From Arthrobacter sp. S39 (GTDB taxonomy: Bacteria; Actinomycetota; Actinomycetes; Actinomycetales; Micrococcaceae): a DNA stretch of 64,000 nt. Where the stretch lies: positions 37,516-101,515 of the forward strand of contig NZ_SIHX01000012.1 of the NCBI RefSeq assembly GCF_004320525.1, written 5' to 3'. Shown here piece after piece: positions 57,557-64,000 of this stretch (position 1 is the stretch's first letter; each line of letters starts with the position of its first letter). A program made the translations under genes and the position numbers. The notes under the pieces are model-generated. The model did no database searches. It was not told where the DNA came from and saw only the letters and a program-made list of their open reading frames with translations.

Positions 57557-59556
57557 AATCTGGACCATATCTGGGGGCTGGTTTGAAGCGGATTCTGACA
57601 ATTGGTGCGGCGGCAGGCCTGATGCTGGGTTCGGCGCTGGCGGCTGGCCCGGCGTCGGCGGAAACGGCGGTTGCCCCGACGGCGGGCGACGGACTCGATG
57701 CCGACGCGCCCGCTACGTCGGGCGTCAGCGACGCCGGCCTGGCGGAAGCAGTGTCCCGCGACCTTGGCCTGACGCCCGAGGAGTTCAATGCCGCGGGTGA
57801 GCTTGGCCGGCAGGCTGCGGCGGCCGCCGAGGCGCTCAGCGGCGTCCCCGGCTACACCGGCACGCGCCTGCAGGATGGCCGCATCCTGGTCAGCGGCTCG
57901 GGGCCGGAGCTGGAGGCACGGGTGGCGGAGCTCGCCGCCTCGACTCCCTCATTGACCCTTGAGCCGCCAGCTCCGGAGGCCGCTGACGGGACGCCCGGGA
58001 CCGAGCTGGCCGTCAGCGAGCAGCAGCTTTTCCAGGCCTACGTCCGGGAAGTGGGACCCCAGGGCCTGCAGGCCGTGGCCTACTCCGACGGGAAATTTGT
58101 CATCCGCGCCGGCGGCACGAACGCCGCCGAATCGACCACCGGCAGGATGGTCCCCGGCAAGGGTTCCCCGGCGGCGGCAGAGAAGGTGTCCGCCGAGGAC
58201 TTTGTGGCCCGGTTTGCCAACGTCAAGCTCGACGCCGGCACGGACCTTGCGCCGGAAGCTGACCTGGTGGGCGGCCAGGGCTACTTCGCCGACACCGGGG
58301 AAATCTGCTCCACCGGGTTCTCTGCGTTCGACCCTGCCGGCTTGCCGTCGGTCCTCACCGCAGGACACTGCTCGGACGACGGCGCCGCGGAGCAGGCCAG
58401 CCTGGAATTTCCGGCCTGGACAGCTGCCGGGCCGTTGGGCACCTTCGGGTTCAGCCAGTTCGGCGGCCCCGGCAACACCAGCATCGTGGGGGACGAGGAC
58501 AACCCCGCCAACGTGGGGACAGACGTGGCCGTGATCGGCTCCATAGCGGCAGGACTCGAACCGCAGCCCGTCGCCAGCACCTGGAACGATCCATCCCAGA
58601 CTGGCCCGGACGTTAAGATCATCGGCACCGCTGCCCCTGTGGAGGGACAGCCGGTATGCCGCTCCGGACGGACCTCCGCATGGTCCTGCGGCACCATCGA
58701 CGAAGTGGGCATCTACGTGGTCCAGGGCCGCTCCGGCAATCCCGCGGACCTGAGGGCCTTCAGCGGGTTCCTGTCGTTCGCGGTCCAGTCCAGCGGCGGC
58801 GACTCCGGCGGCCCCTGGCTTAGCGGCAACTACGCGGTGGGCATCCACGCCGCGGGGGAGGGCGCCGGCGCCCCGGTGAACTTTGCGGTGGCCGCCACAC
58901 TGGACGATGCCCTGGCGGTCCTGCCCGGGTACCAGCTGGAACTCTTCCTCAACAAGCCCACGGTGACGTCTCCCACACCCGGCGGGACCTTCGAACCCGG
59001 GCAAACCATCGGCGGGACCGTGCCCGCTGCCCCCGCCTCCGCCGTCGCTGCCGGGTCAACGGTCCGGATCACCTTGACCGGTCAGGCACCTTTCGCGGTG
59101 CCCATGGACAGTGCGGGGAACTGGCAGTTCACCGCGCCTGAAGCCGCCCCCGGTGCTGCCTCCGGCGCGCTCAGCTTCACCGCCGAAACGGTCAACGGAT
59201 TCAGCGCCTCAGGGGCCAGCGCCTTCGAGTTCGCGCCGGCCGGAGCGGGCACCCCGGACCCGCAGCCGCCCGTCGCCGAACCGGCGCCGCAACCTCCGGT
59301 AGCCGTGCCTGATCCCATCCCTCCAGCGGCTGCAGCACCCCTGACACCCAGCACGGTCGCCCCGGCAGGTGCCGCGACCGTCGTCGAACCTCCGGCTGCC
59401 AACCCAGGGAGCATCAACCCTGCGGGCACCAGGCTGGCGAACACCGGAGCCGACGGGCTGCTGACCGCAGCCGGCGCAGCGTTGGCGGCCATCGCCGTCG
59501 GCGGTGTCCTGATGGTGCTGGTCCGGCGCCGGAAGAAGCGCACCCCCCGCCCCTAG
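57553..59556 (+). CDS. sortase-anchored S1 family serine protease (LAXTG surface protein)
   Basis: A 667-residue secreted protease. A signal peptide ends near Ala36. A pro-region of about 190 residues follows, as in streptogrisin-type proteases. Catalytic residues are His272 in TAGHC, Asp324 in GTDVAVI and Ser418 in GGDSGGPW; two Cys pairs are visible. An Ig-like domain (about 480-560), a Pro-rich stalk and LANTG (628-632) with a hydrophobic segment and RRRKKR tail make it a cell-wall protein, most likely a class E (LAXTG) sortase substrate. No sortase gene is in the window. It overlaps the phosphatase gene by 4 bp. Confidence 0.92.
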   Translation: MKSGPYLGAGLKRILTIGAAAGLMLGSALAAGPASAETAVAPTAGDGLDADAPATSGVSDAGLAEAVSRDLGLTPEEFNAAGELGRQAAAAAEALSGVPGYTGTRLQDGRILVSGSGPELEARVAELAASTPSLTLEPPAPEAADGTPGTELAVSEQQLFQAYVREVGPQGLQAVAYSDGKFVIRAGGTNAAESTTGRMVPGKGSPAAAEKVSAEDFVARFANVKLDAGTDLAPEADLVGGQGYFADTGEICSTGFSAFDPAGLPSVLTAGHCSDDGAAEQASLEFPAWTAAGPLGTFGFSQFGGPGNTSIVGDEDNPANVGTDVAVIGSIAAGLEPQPVASTWNDPSQTGPDVKIIGTAAPVEGQPVCRSGRTSAWSCGTIDEVGIYVVQGRSGNPADLRAFSGFLSFAVQSSGGDSGGPWLSGNYAVGIHAAGEGAGAPVNFAVAATLDDALAVLPGYQLELFLNKPTVTSPTPGGTFEPGQTIGGTVPAAPASAVAAGSTVRITLTGQAPFAVPMDSAGNWQFTAPEAAPGAASGALSFTAETVNGFSASGASAFEFAPAGAGTPDPQPPVAEPAPQPPVAVPDPIPPAAAAPLTPSTVAPAGAATVVEPPAANPGSINPAGTRLANTGADGLLTAAGAALAAIAVGGVLMVLVRRRKKRTPRP

Positions 59557-59557
59557 G

Positions 59558-59595
59558 ACGCTCGTTACCTCAAGGATTCGGGCGACGCTCGTTAC
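59558..59595. repeat. family D short repeats, two copies, one holding a stop codon
   Basis: GACGCTCGTTAC occurs at 59558-59569, 2 bp after the protease stop, and at 59584-59595. The second copy contains the stop codon of the leftward thioesterase gene (TTA at 59592-59594). A third exact copy is at 62385-62396. Confidence 0.85.
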
Positions 59596-60119
59596 TTGTC
59601 GCCATGGATCTGGCGGCGCCCCCGCACGTTTTCGGGGGCAAGCGACGGCAGATCGGCTGAGCGGGGTGCGCGGCTGCTTTTCCGGTCCAGCAGCAGGTTG
59701 GTGATGCGCATGGTGCAGAGCCGTTGGCCGGCGTCGTTGGTGATCAGGACTTCGTGCGTGGTCAGCGTGCCGCCGAGGTGGATGGGCGTGGCGGTGATGG
59801 TGATCTGGCCGCCGCGCGCGGAGCGGTGGTGCGTGGCGGAGACGTCCACGCCCACGGCGGTCTTGCCCATGGTGCTCGCATGGATGACCGCGGCCCATGA
59901 CCCCACAGCCTCGCCGACCGCCAGGGACGCGCCGCCGTGCAGCAGGCCGAACGACTGCCTGTTGCCCTCCACCGGCATCGTGGCCACCACGCGCTGCACG
60001 GATTCCTCCACGATCCTGACGCCCATCTTCTCGTCGAGTTCACCGAGGGTGATCTTCCAGAGTGCGGCGTCAGTGACGTCCGGGGCTGACTCGGGGCTGT
60101 CCTGCGATGGGGCGGTCAT
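59592..60119 (-). CDS. paaI: hotdog-fold thioesterase, PaaI type
   Basis: A 175-residue PaaI-like thioesterase. The core motif FGLLHGGASLAVGEAVGSWAA holds the HGG segment and catalytic Glu or Asp position, followed by the VDVSATHHRSARGG strand. In phenylacetate catabolism PaaI removes dead-end CoA esters. GGAGA precedes ATG 60119; upstream in-frame starts lack support. It is divergent from paaZ, with the PaaR-like box between, supporting the assignment. The C-terminal 30 residues are basic, and its stop codon lies within a family D repeat. Confidence 0.85.
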   Translation of the reverse strand: MTAPSQDSPESAPDVTDAALWKITLGELDEKMGVRIVEESVQRVVATMPVEGNRQSFGLLHGGASLAVGEAVGSWAAVIHASTMGKTAVGVDVSATHHRSARGGQITITATPIHLGGTLTTHEVLITNDAGQRLCTMRITNLLLDRKSSRAPRSADLPSLAPENVRGRRQIHGDK

Positions 60120-60186
60120 GGCTCTCCTTCGTGGCAATGCTGGAAGTTCTAGTGTGCAGCACGGAACATTCATGTACTGTAGGTAT

Positions 60187-60210
60187 ATTACCGAACGTAC
60201 GGTCAGTAAT
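60187..60210. promoter_or_regulatory. PaaR-like TetR operator between paaI and paaZ
   Basis: ATTACCGAACGT and ACGGTCAGTAAT form a 12-bp dyad with 10 of 12 matching positions. The centre GAACGTACGGTC is nearly the same as at 52140-52161. Its position between divergent paaI and paaZ suits control of both. Confidence 0.65.
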
Positions 60211-60257
60211 GTCATGGCCGATAATGTTTGTCCCCGTGTTGGAAGGACCCGTCAACG

Positions 60258-62366
60258 ATGACCACCACTGCAACAGCTGAACCCACAGTCGACACCGTCG
60301 AGACCGTCCCCAGTTTTGTGCAGGACTCCTGGTGGACTCCCGACGCCGGTTCGGCAGCAACCGCCGTCCCCGTCCGGGATGCGAGCACCGGCGAAGTCCT
60401 GGCCAAGGTGAGCACCGACGGACTGGACCTCGCCGCCGTCGTGGATTACGGCCGCACCACCGGCCAGGTGGAACTGGGCAAGCTGACCTTCCACCAGCGC
60501 GCACTCAAGCTCAAGGAACTCGCGCAGTACCTGAACGCGCGCCGCGAACACTTCTACACGTTCTCGGCCCAGACCGGCGCCACCAAGATCGACTCGATGA
60601 TCGACATCGACGGCGGCATCGGCGTCCTGTTCACCTTCGGCTCCAAGGGCCGGCGCGAACTGCCCAATTCGCAGGTGGTGGTGGACGGTCCCATGGAGGT
60701 GCTGTCGAAGGACGGCTCGTTCGTTGGCGAGCACATCTACACCCGCATCCCGGGCGTGGCCGTGCAGATCAACGCGTTCAACTTCCCCGTCTGGGGCATG
60801 CTGGAGAAACTCGCGCCGGCCTTCATCGCCGGGGTCCCCACCATCGTCAAGCCCGCCACCCCCACCGGGTACGTGGCCGCGGCCGTGGTGAAGGCGATCA
60901 TCGAATCCAACATCCTGCCCAAGGGCTCGCTGCAGCTGATCTCCGGCTCCGTCCGGGGCCTCATGGACGTGCTGGACTACCGCGACCTCGTGGCCTTCAC
61001 CGGGTCCGCAGCGACGGCGCTGTCGCTGAAATCGCACCCCAACGTGGTGAAGGGCGGCGTCCGGTTCACCTCCGAGACGGACTCCCTCAACGCCGCCATC
61101 CTCGGCCCCGACGCCGTCGAAGGCACGCCGGAGTTCGACGCCTTCATCAAGTCCGTGGTCACCGAAATGACCGTCAAGGCCGGGCAGAAGTGCACCTCGA
61201 TCCGCCGGACCATCGTCCCGCAGGAGCTGGTGCCGGCAGTTTCGGCCGCGATCGGCAAGCGCATCGAGGAGCGTGTGGTCCTGGGCGACCCGCGCGCCGA
61301 AGGCGTCACCATGGGCGCCCTGGCGTCCCTGGAGCAGCTCGCTGACGTCCGGGCCGCAGTGCAGTCCATGCTCGACGCCGGCGGCGAGCTGGCGTACGGA
61401 ACGCTCGATTCGCCGTCGGTCACCTCCGCCGACGGAACCACCGGCGTGGTGGAGGGCGGCGCATTTATGTCGCCGGTCCTGCTGAGCTGGGACAACCCGG
61501 AAACGGAGGCGATCCACTCGCTGGAGGCCTTCGGTCCTGTCACCTCGGTGATCGGGTACACGGACCTGGCCGACGCGGTCCGCCTCGCCGCCCGCGGCGG
61601 CGGCTCGCTGGTGGCCTCGGTCTGCACCAACGATCCCGCGGTGGCGCAGGAACTCGTCATGGGCATCGCGGCCCACCACGGCCGCGTCCTGATGCTCAAC
61701 CGCGAGGATGCGCGTTCGTCCACCGGGCACGGGTCGCCGGTGCCGCACCTGGTCCACGGCGGCCCCGGCCGGGCGGGCGGGGGCGAGGAACTGGGCGGCA
61801 TCCGCTCGGTGATGCACCACATGCAGCGCACCGCCATCCAGGGCTCGCCGAACATGCTCACCGCCGTCACGGGCGTCTGGCACACGGGCGCCGACCGGAA
61901 CTTCACTGTGGATTCAGAGGGGGCGCACCCGTTCCGGAAGGCGCTGGCTTCGTTGCGGATCGGTGACGCCGTCCGGTCCGACCTGCGACAGGTCACCCTG
62001 GAGGACATCACCGCGTTCGCCAACTCCACCGGAGACACCTTCTACGCGCACACCAACCAGGAAGCCGCGGCGGCCAACCCGTTCTTCCCCGGCATCGTGG
62101 CGCACGGCTACCTGCTGCTGGCCTGGGGTGCAGGCCTGTTCGTGGAGCCCGCTCCGGGCCCCGTCCTGGCCAACTACGGCCTGGAAAACCTGCGCTTCAT
62201 CACACCCGTGGCCGCCGGGGACTCCATCCGGGTGACCCTGACGGCGAAGAAGATCACCCCGCGCGAGACCGACGAGTACGGCGAGGTGGCCTGGGACGCC
62301 GTCCTGACCAACCAGAACGACGACATCGTGGCAACCTACGACGTCCTCACCCTCGTGGAGAAGTAA
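60258..62366 (+). CDS. paaZ: bifunctional aldehyde dehydrogenase/enoyl-CoA hydratase of phenylacetate catabolism
   Basis: A 702-residue fusion. The N-terminal aldehyde dehydrogenase (about 1-530) has FTGSAATAL, Glu in FTSETDSLNAA and Cys in KAGQKCTSIRR. The C-terminal part is a MaoC-like (R)-hydratase, with GDTFYAHTNQEAAAANPFFPG carrying the Asp/His pair region (read in two parts: GDTFYAHTNQEAA and AANPFFPG). PaaZ opens the oxepin-CoA ring by the hydratase and oxidises the resulting aldehyde. Both active sites look complete. GGAAGGA lies about 10 bases before the ATG. The ring-activating and epoxidase genes are not in the window. Confidence 0.93.
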   Translation: MTTTATAEPTVDTVETVPSFVQDSWWTPDAGSAATAVPVRDASTGEVLAKVSTDGLDLAAVVDYGRTTGQVELGKLTFHQRALKLKELAQYLNARREHFYTFSAQTGATKIDSMIDIDGGIGVLFTFGSKGRRELPNSQVVVDGPMEVLSKDGSFVGEHIYTRIPGVAVQINAFNFPVWGMLEKLAPAFIAGVPTIVKPATPTGYVAAAVVKAIIESNILPKGSLQLISGSVRGLMDVLDYRDLVAFTGSAATALSLKSHPNVVKGGVRFTSETDSLNAAILGPDAVEGTPEFDAFIKSVVTEMTVKAGQKCTSIRRTIVPQELVPAVSAAIGKRIEERVVLGDPRAEGVTMGALASLEQLADVRAAVQSMLDAGGELAYGTLDSPSVTSADGTTGVVEGGAFMSPVLLSWDNPETEAIHSLEAFGPVTSVIGYTDLADAVRLAARGGGSLVASVCTNDPAVAQELVMGIAAHHGRVLMLNREDARSSTGHGSPVPHLVHGGPGRAGGGEELGGIRSVMHHMQRTAIQGSPNMLTAVTGVWHTGADRNFTVDSEGAHPFRKALASLRIGDAVRSDLRQVTLEDITAFANSTGDTFYAHTNQEAAAANPFFPGIVAHGYLLLAWGAGLFVEPAPGPVLANYGLENLRFITPVAAGDSIRVTLTAKKITPRETDEYGEVAWDAVLTNQNDDIVATYDVLTLVEK

Positions 62367-62384
62367 GTCCCCCCGCCCCCAGGG

Positions 62385-62430
62385 GACGCTCGTTACTTCC
62401 TGCGGGTTTTTCCCGGACGCTCTATCACTT
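62385..62430. repeat. family D short repeats, one exact and one decayed copy
   Basis: GACGCTCGTTAC at 62385-62396 contains the stop codon (TTA 62393-62395) of the leftward membrane gene. A related GACGCTCTATCACTT begins at 62416. The exact copies at 59558 and 59584 are the other members seen. Confidence 0.75.
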
Positions 62431-63814
62431 CACGCTGCTCCCTCCCGGGGTTCCCCTCGGAGGGGAGCGCCGGGTGGGCGGGAACGCCTTTCCCCAAGGC
62501 ATAAAGCCGCCGCACTGACCAGCACAGCAGCACCACCAGCAGGAGATTGCGGAAGGTCAGCACCAGGACCGCAAGGGGATGGTTGTTGCTGAGCGGGTTG
62601 AAGAGCACCGGGAAGACGAAAAAGGTGGCGACGGCGATGACCATCACCATGGCGGCCGGAACGCGCCATTCTTTCCAGCTGTAGGCCAGCCCCACGGCGA
62701 CGGCGGGACCCAGCCACAGCACGAACTGCGGTGAGCCCACCTTGTTGAACACGACGAAGGCAGTGGCCAGGGTCAGCGAACCCACGAGCAGCAGCTCCGT
62801 CCGGTCAGCGCCGCCCCTTTGCTTGCCGTTGTGCAGGGCCCAGAAAATCAGGCCGGCCACTGTGAAAGCTGCCAGGAGAAGCAACGGTTGCATCAGGACG
62901 GACATGACTTCGGTCCCCGGGCCGTCCACCTGCATGGAGCCGATCCCCACGTTCAGATAGGTCCGCGAACCTTCGACGCCCAGCACTGAAAGCCACACCC
63001 ACGGCGTGCTGAAGGTGGCTTCAAGCTGCATGCCGCGGTCGCCCTGCAGCGTCAGGAAATTCAGCAGCTTGGGGAGCCAGTCCATCACGACGGCGAGTCC
63101 CACCGCCAGTGCGGTGACCGCGATCCCGGCCGCGACCAGCCGCACCCGGTGCCTGCTCACCGCAAACAACGACAGCAGTACCGCGGCCGGCCAGACCTTG
63201 ATCCAGGTGCCCACGCTGAGGAGCACAGCGGCGACGAACGGTGCCGACACACCAAACGCGAGGGCAATGAGGACGATCGGGGCCGTTACGCCGTCAACCC
63301 GTGAGAACCCCACGAAGCCCAGCACCGAGGCGAACAGCAGCCACCACCACGCTGCCCGGATCGCTTGCTGCTCGCGTCCCCACCTGGTCAGCTTGGCCAG
63401 GGCCAGTCCGTTGAGCAGGGTGACCATCAGGACCCACCCGGTGAAGTAGAACTGGGATCCGACGACCCCGGCCAACGCCATGGGCACTACGGCCAGGATG
63501 GGATACACCGATGCGCTGGGTCCGCCGGTGGGATTCTCGCTGCTGAATCCGGAAATCATCCAGTCGCGGTAAATGGCAGTATCGCCGAGTGCTGCCCCCC
63601 GCAACGAGAAGGCCAGGGAAAAAGCGAGGAAGGCCAGGTGGATGACCAGGTAGCCCCAGAGCAGGCCAGCGCGCGAATTCAATGCCCTTTCCCACCGTGC
63701 CGGGACCACCCGGGACCGGAGTCGGGAGAGTTTGCTGAAGATCAGATCAATGGAGATGGGACTACCTCGAAACTGGCATGCTGGCTGTGCTGGGCATACT
63801 GGCCAGTTTCTCAC
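62393..63814 (-). CDS. GT87-type polyprenyl-phosphate-dependent glycosyltransferase-like membrane protein
   Basis: A 473-residue protein with about ten membrane helices. The first external loop holds a Asp/Glu-poor but conserved-looking DTAIYRDW segment, reminiscent of the acidic first loop of GT87 mannosyltransferases; later parts such as GTWIKVWPAAVLLSLF and GDRGMQLEATFSTPWVWL also fit. Members of the family add mannose or arabinose to envelope glycolipids from a lipid-linked donor. The start at 63814 (GTG) overlaps the end of a transposase gene by 4 bp, so the original N-terminus may have been altered; a GTG further in, just before the PARWERALNSRAG segment, is another option. Confidence 0.7.
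   Translation of the reverse strand: MRNWPVCPAQPACQFRGSPISIDLIFSKLSRLRSRVVPARWERALNSRAGLLWGYLVIHLAFLAFSLAFSLRGAALGDTAIYRDWMISGFSSENPTGGPSASVYPILAVVPMALAGVVGSQFYFTGWVLMVTLLNGLALAKLTRWGREQQAIRAAWWWLLFASVLGFVGFSRVDGVTAPIVLIALAFGVSAPFVAAVLLSVGTWIKVWPAAVLLSLFAVSRHRVRLVAAGIAVTALAVGLAVVMDWLPKLLNFLTLQGDRGMQLEATFSTPWVWLSVLGVEGSRTYLNVGIGSMQVDGPGTEVMSVLMQPLLLLAAFTVAGLIFWALHNGKQRGGADRTELLLVGSLTLATAFVVFNKVGSPQFVLWLGPAVAVGLAYSWKEWRVPAAMVMVIAVATFFVFPVLFNPLSNNHPLAVLVLTFRNLLLVVLLCWSVRRLYALGKGVPAHPALPSEGNPGREQREVIERPGKTRRK
63769..63810. repeat. inverted repeat at the transposase/GT87 junction
   Basis: GAAACTGGC at 63769-63777 and GCCAGTTTC at 63802-63810 form a perfect 9-bp inverted repeat just beyond the transposase stop (63811-63813). 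It marks the junction, but IS110 elements generally lack terminal inverted repeats, so its meaning is open. Confidence 0.45.
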
Positions 63815-64000
63815 GAACCGACGGCCGCACGTCGTGCAGGGAGTACGGGAGGGTTCCCAAATAAGCGACGGGGAGTGAGAGTGTCCCTATGTTTTTCGTC
63901 AAGCTGCTGTGGGTGTTTTGCTTGGTAGAGGGTGCCGTCGCGGAGCATGGCGAAGAGGGTGTCGCAGCGTCGTCGTGCGAGAGCGATGAGGGCTTGGTTG
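63811..64000 (-). CDS. IS110-family transposase, C-terminal end (rest outside window)
   Basis: Reading leftward from the window edge, the frame NQALIALARRRCDTLFAMLRD followed by GTLYQAKHPQQLDEKHRD is the C-terminal signature of IS110-type DEDD transposases. It stays open to TGA at 63811-63813, so 63 residues are visible. The codons after LTPRR (LFGNPPVLPARRAAVGS) do not look like the family and may be read-through into flanking DNA. Both this gene and the GT87-type gene are on the minus strand, with the transposase upstream. Confidence 0.8.
   Translation of the reverse strand, partial: NQALIALARRRCDTLFAMLRDGTLYQAKHPQQLDEKHRDTLTPRRLFGNPPVLPARRAAVGS

Noticed and set aside
60187..60215. Start of the thioesterase at 60215
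   Set aside because: It would place the coding region across the paaI-paaZ operator; ATG 60119 has a clear GGAGA site and begins the homology.

Overview
The window is high-GC actinobacterial DNA, best matched to Arthrobacter or a close relative in the Micrococcaceae. Supporting signs are strongly GC-biased third positions, frequent GTG and TTG starts, several starts lying 6 to 7 bases after a -10 box (likely leaderless), a bS22 gene, menaquinone genes and gene orders shared with mycobacteria. About 60 protein genes are called. No rRNA, tRNA or CRISPR array was recognised.

Layout. 1-4605: plant-polysaccharide use (rhamnulokinase 3' end, GH95 fucosidase, AXE1-type acetyl esterase). 4606-5956: DAHP synthase behind a Trp/Tyr/Phe leader peptide and attenuator-like structure. 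6097-8690: conserved actinobacterial block (BldC-like regulator, bS22, HAD phosphatase, glutaredoxin-like protein, Rex). 8777-11384: two related membrane proteins with Pro/Gln/Tyr-rich tails, and a YceI protein. 11587-16527: cytochrome c biogenesis operon (phosphatase, TlpA, CcdA, ResB, CcsB). 16683-25771: the most unusual part, an iniBAC-like cluster of a membrane Hsp70/actin-fold protein, a LuxR regulator, an IniB-type protein with acidic Asp-Asn-Ser repeats and two dynamin-like GTPases. 25768-30894: small membrane proteins and menA, menE, menB. 31186-36172: sugar ABC importer with a probable lyase-like enzyme. 36247-39577: CPBP protease, TetR/SDR pair, PhzF. 39782-42456: Mn/Zn importer. 42767-49590: ABC-F protein, assimilatory nitrite reductase, amino acid permease. 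49772-52027: hydrolase, CsbD, SRPBCC and pentapeptide proteins. 52224-62366: two phenylacetate/beta-oxidation units sharing a TetR-type operator, separated by an acetyltransferase, SGNH hydrolase, phosphatase and sortase-anchored protease. 62393-64000: GT87-type membrane protein abutting an IS110-family transposase end.

How the genes fit together. Respiration is the main theme: Rex senses NADH/NAD+, the Ccs system matures cytochromes c, MenA/B/E make menaquinone and NirBD reduces nitrite. The iniBAC-like cluster interrupts an order (ccsB followed by men genes) that mycobacteria also keep, so it looks like an inserted cell-envelope module.

Four families of intergenic inverted or short repeats (A to D below) recur between genes. 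Family D supplies the stop codons of two genes, and a different repeat-like stretch seems to be inserted in frame in menB.
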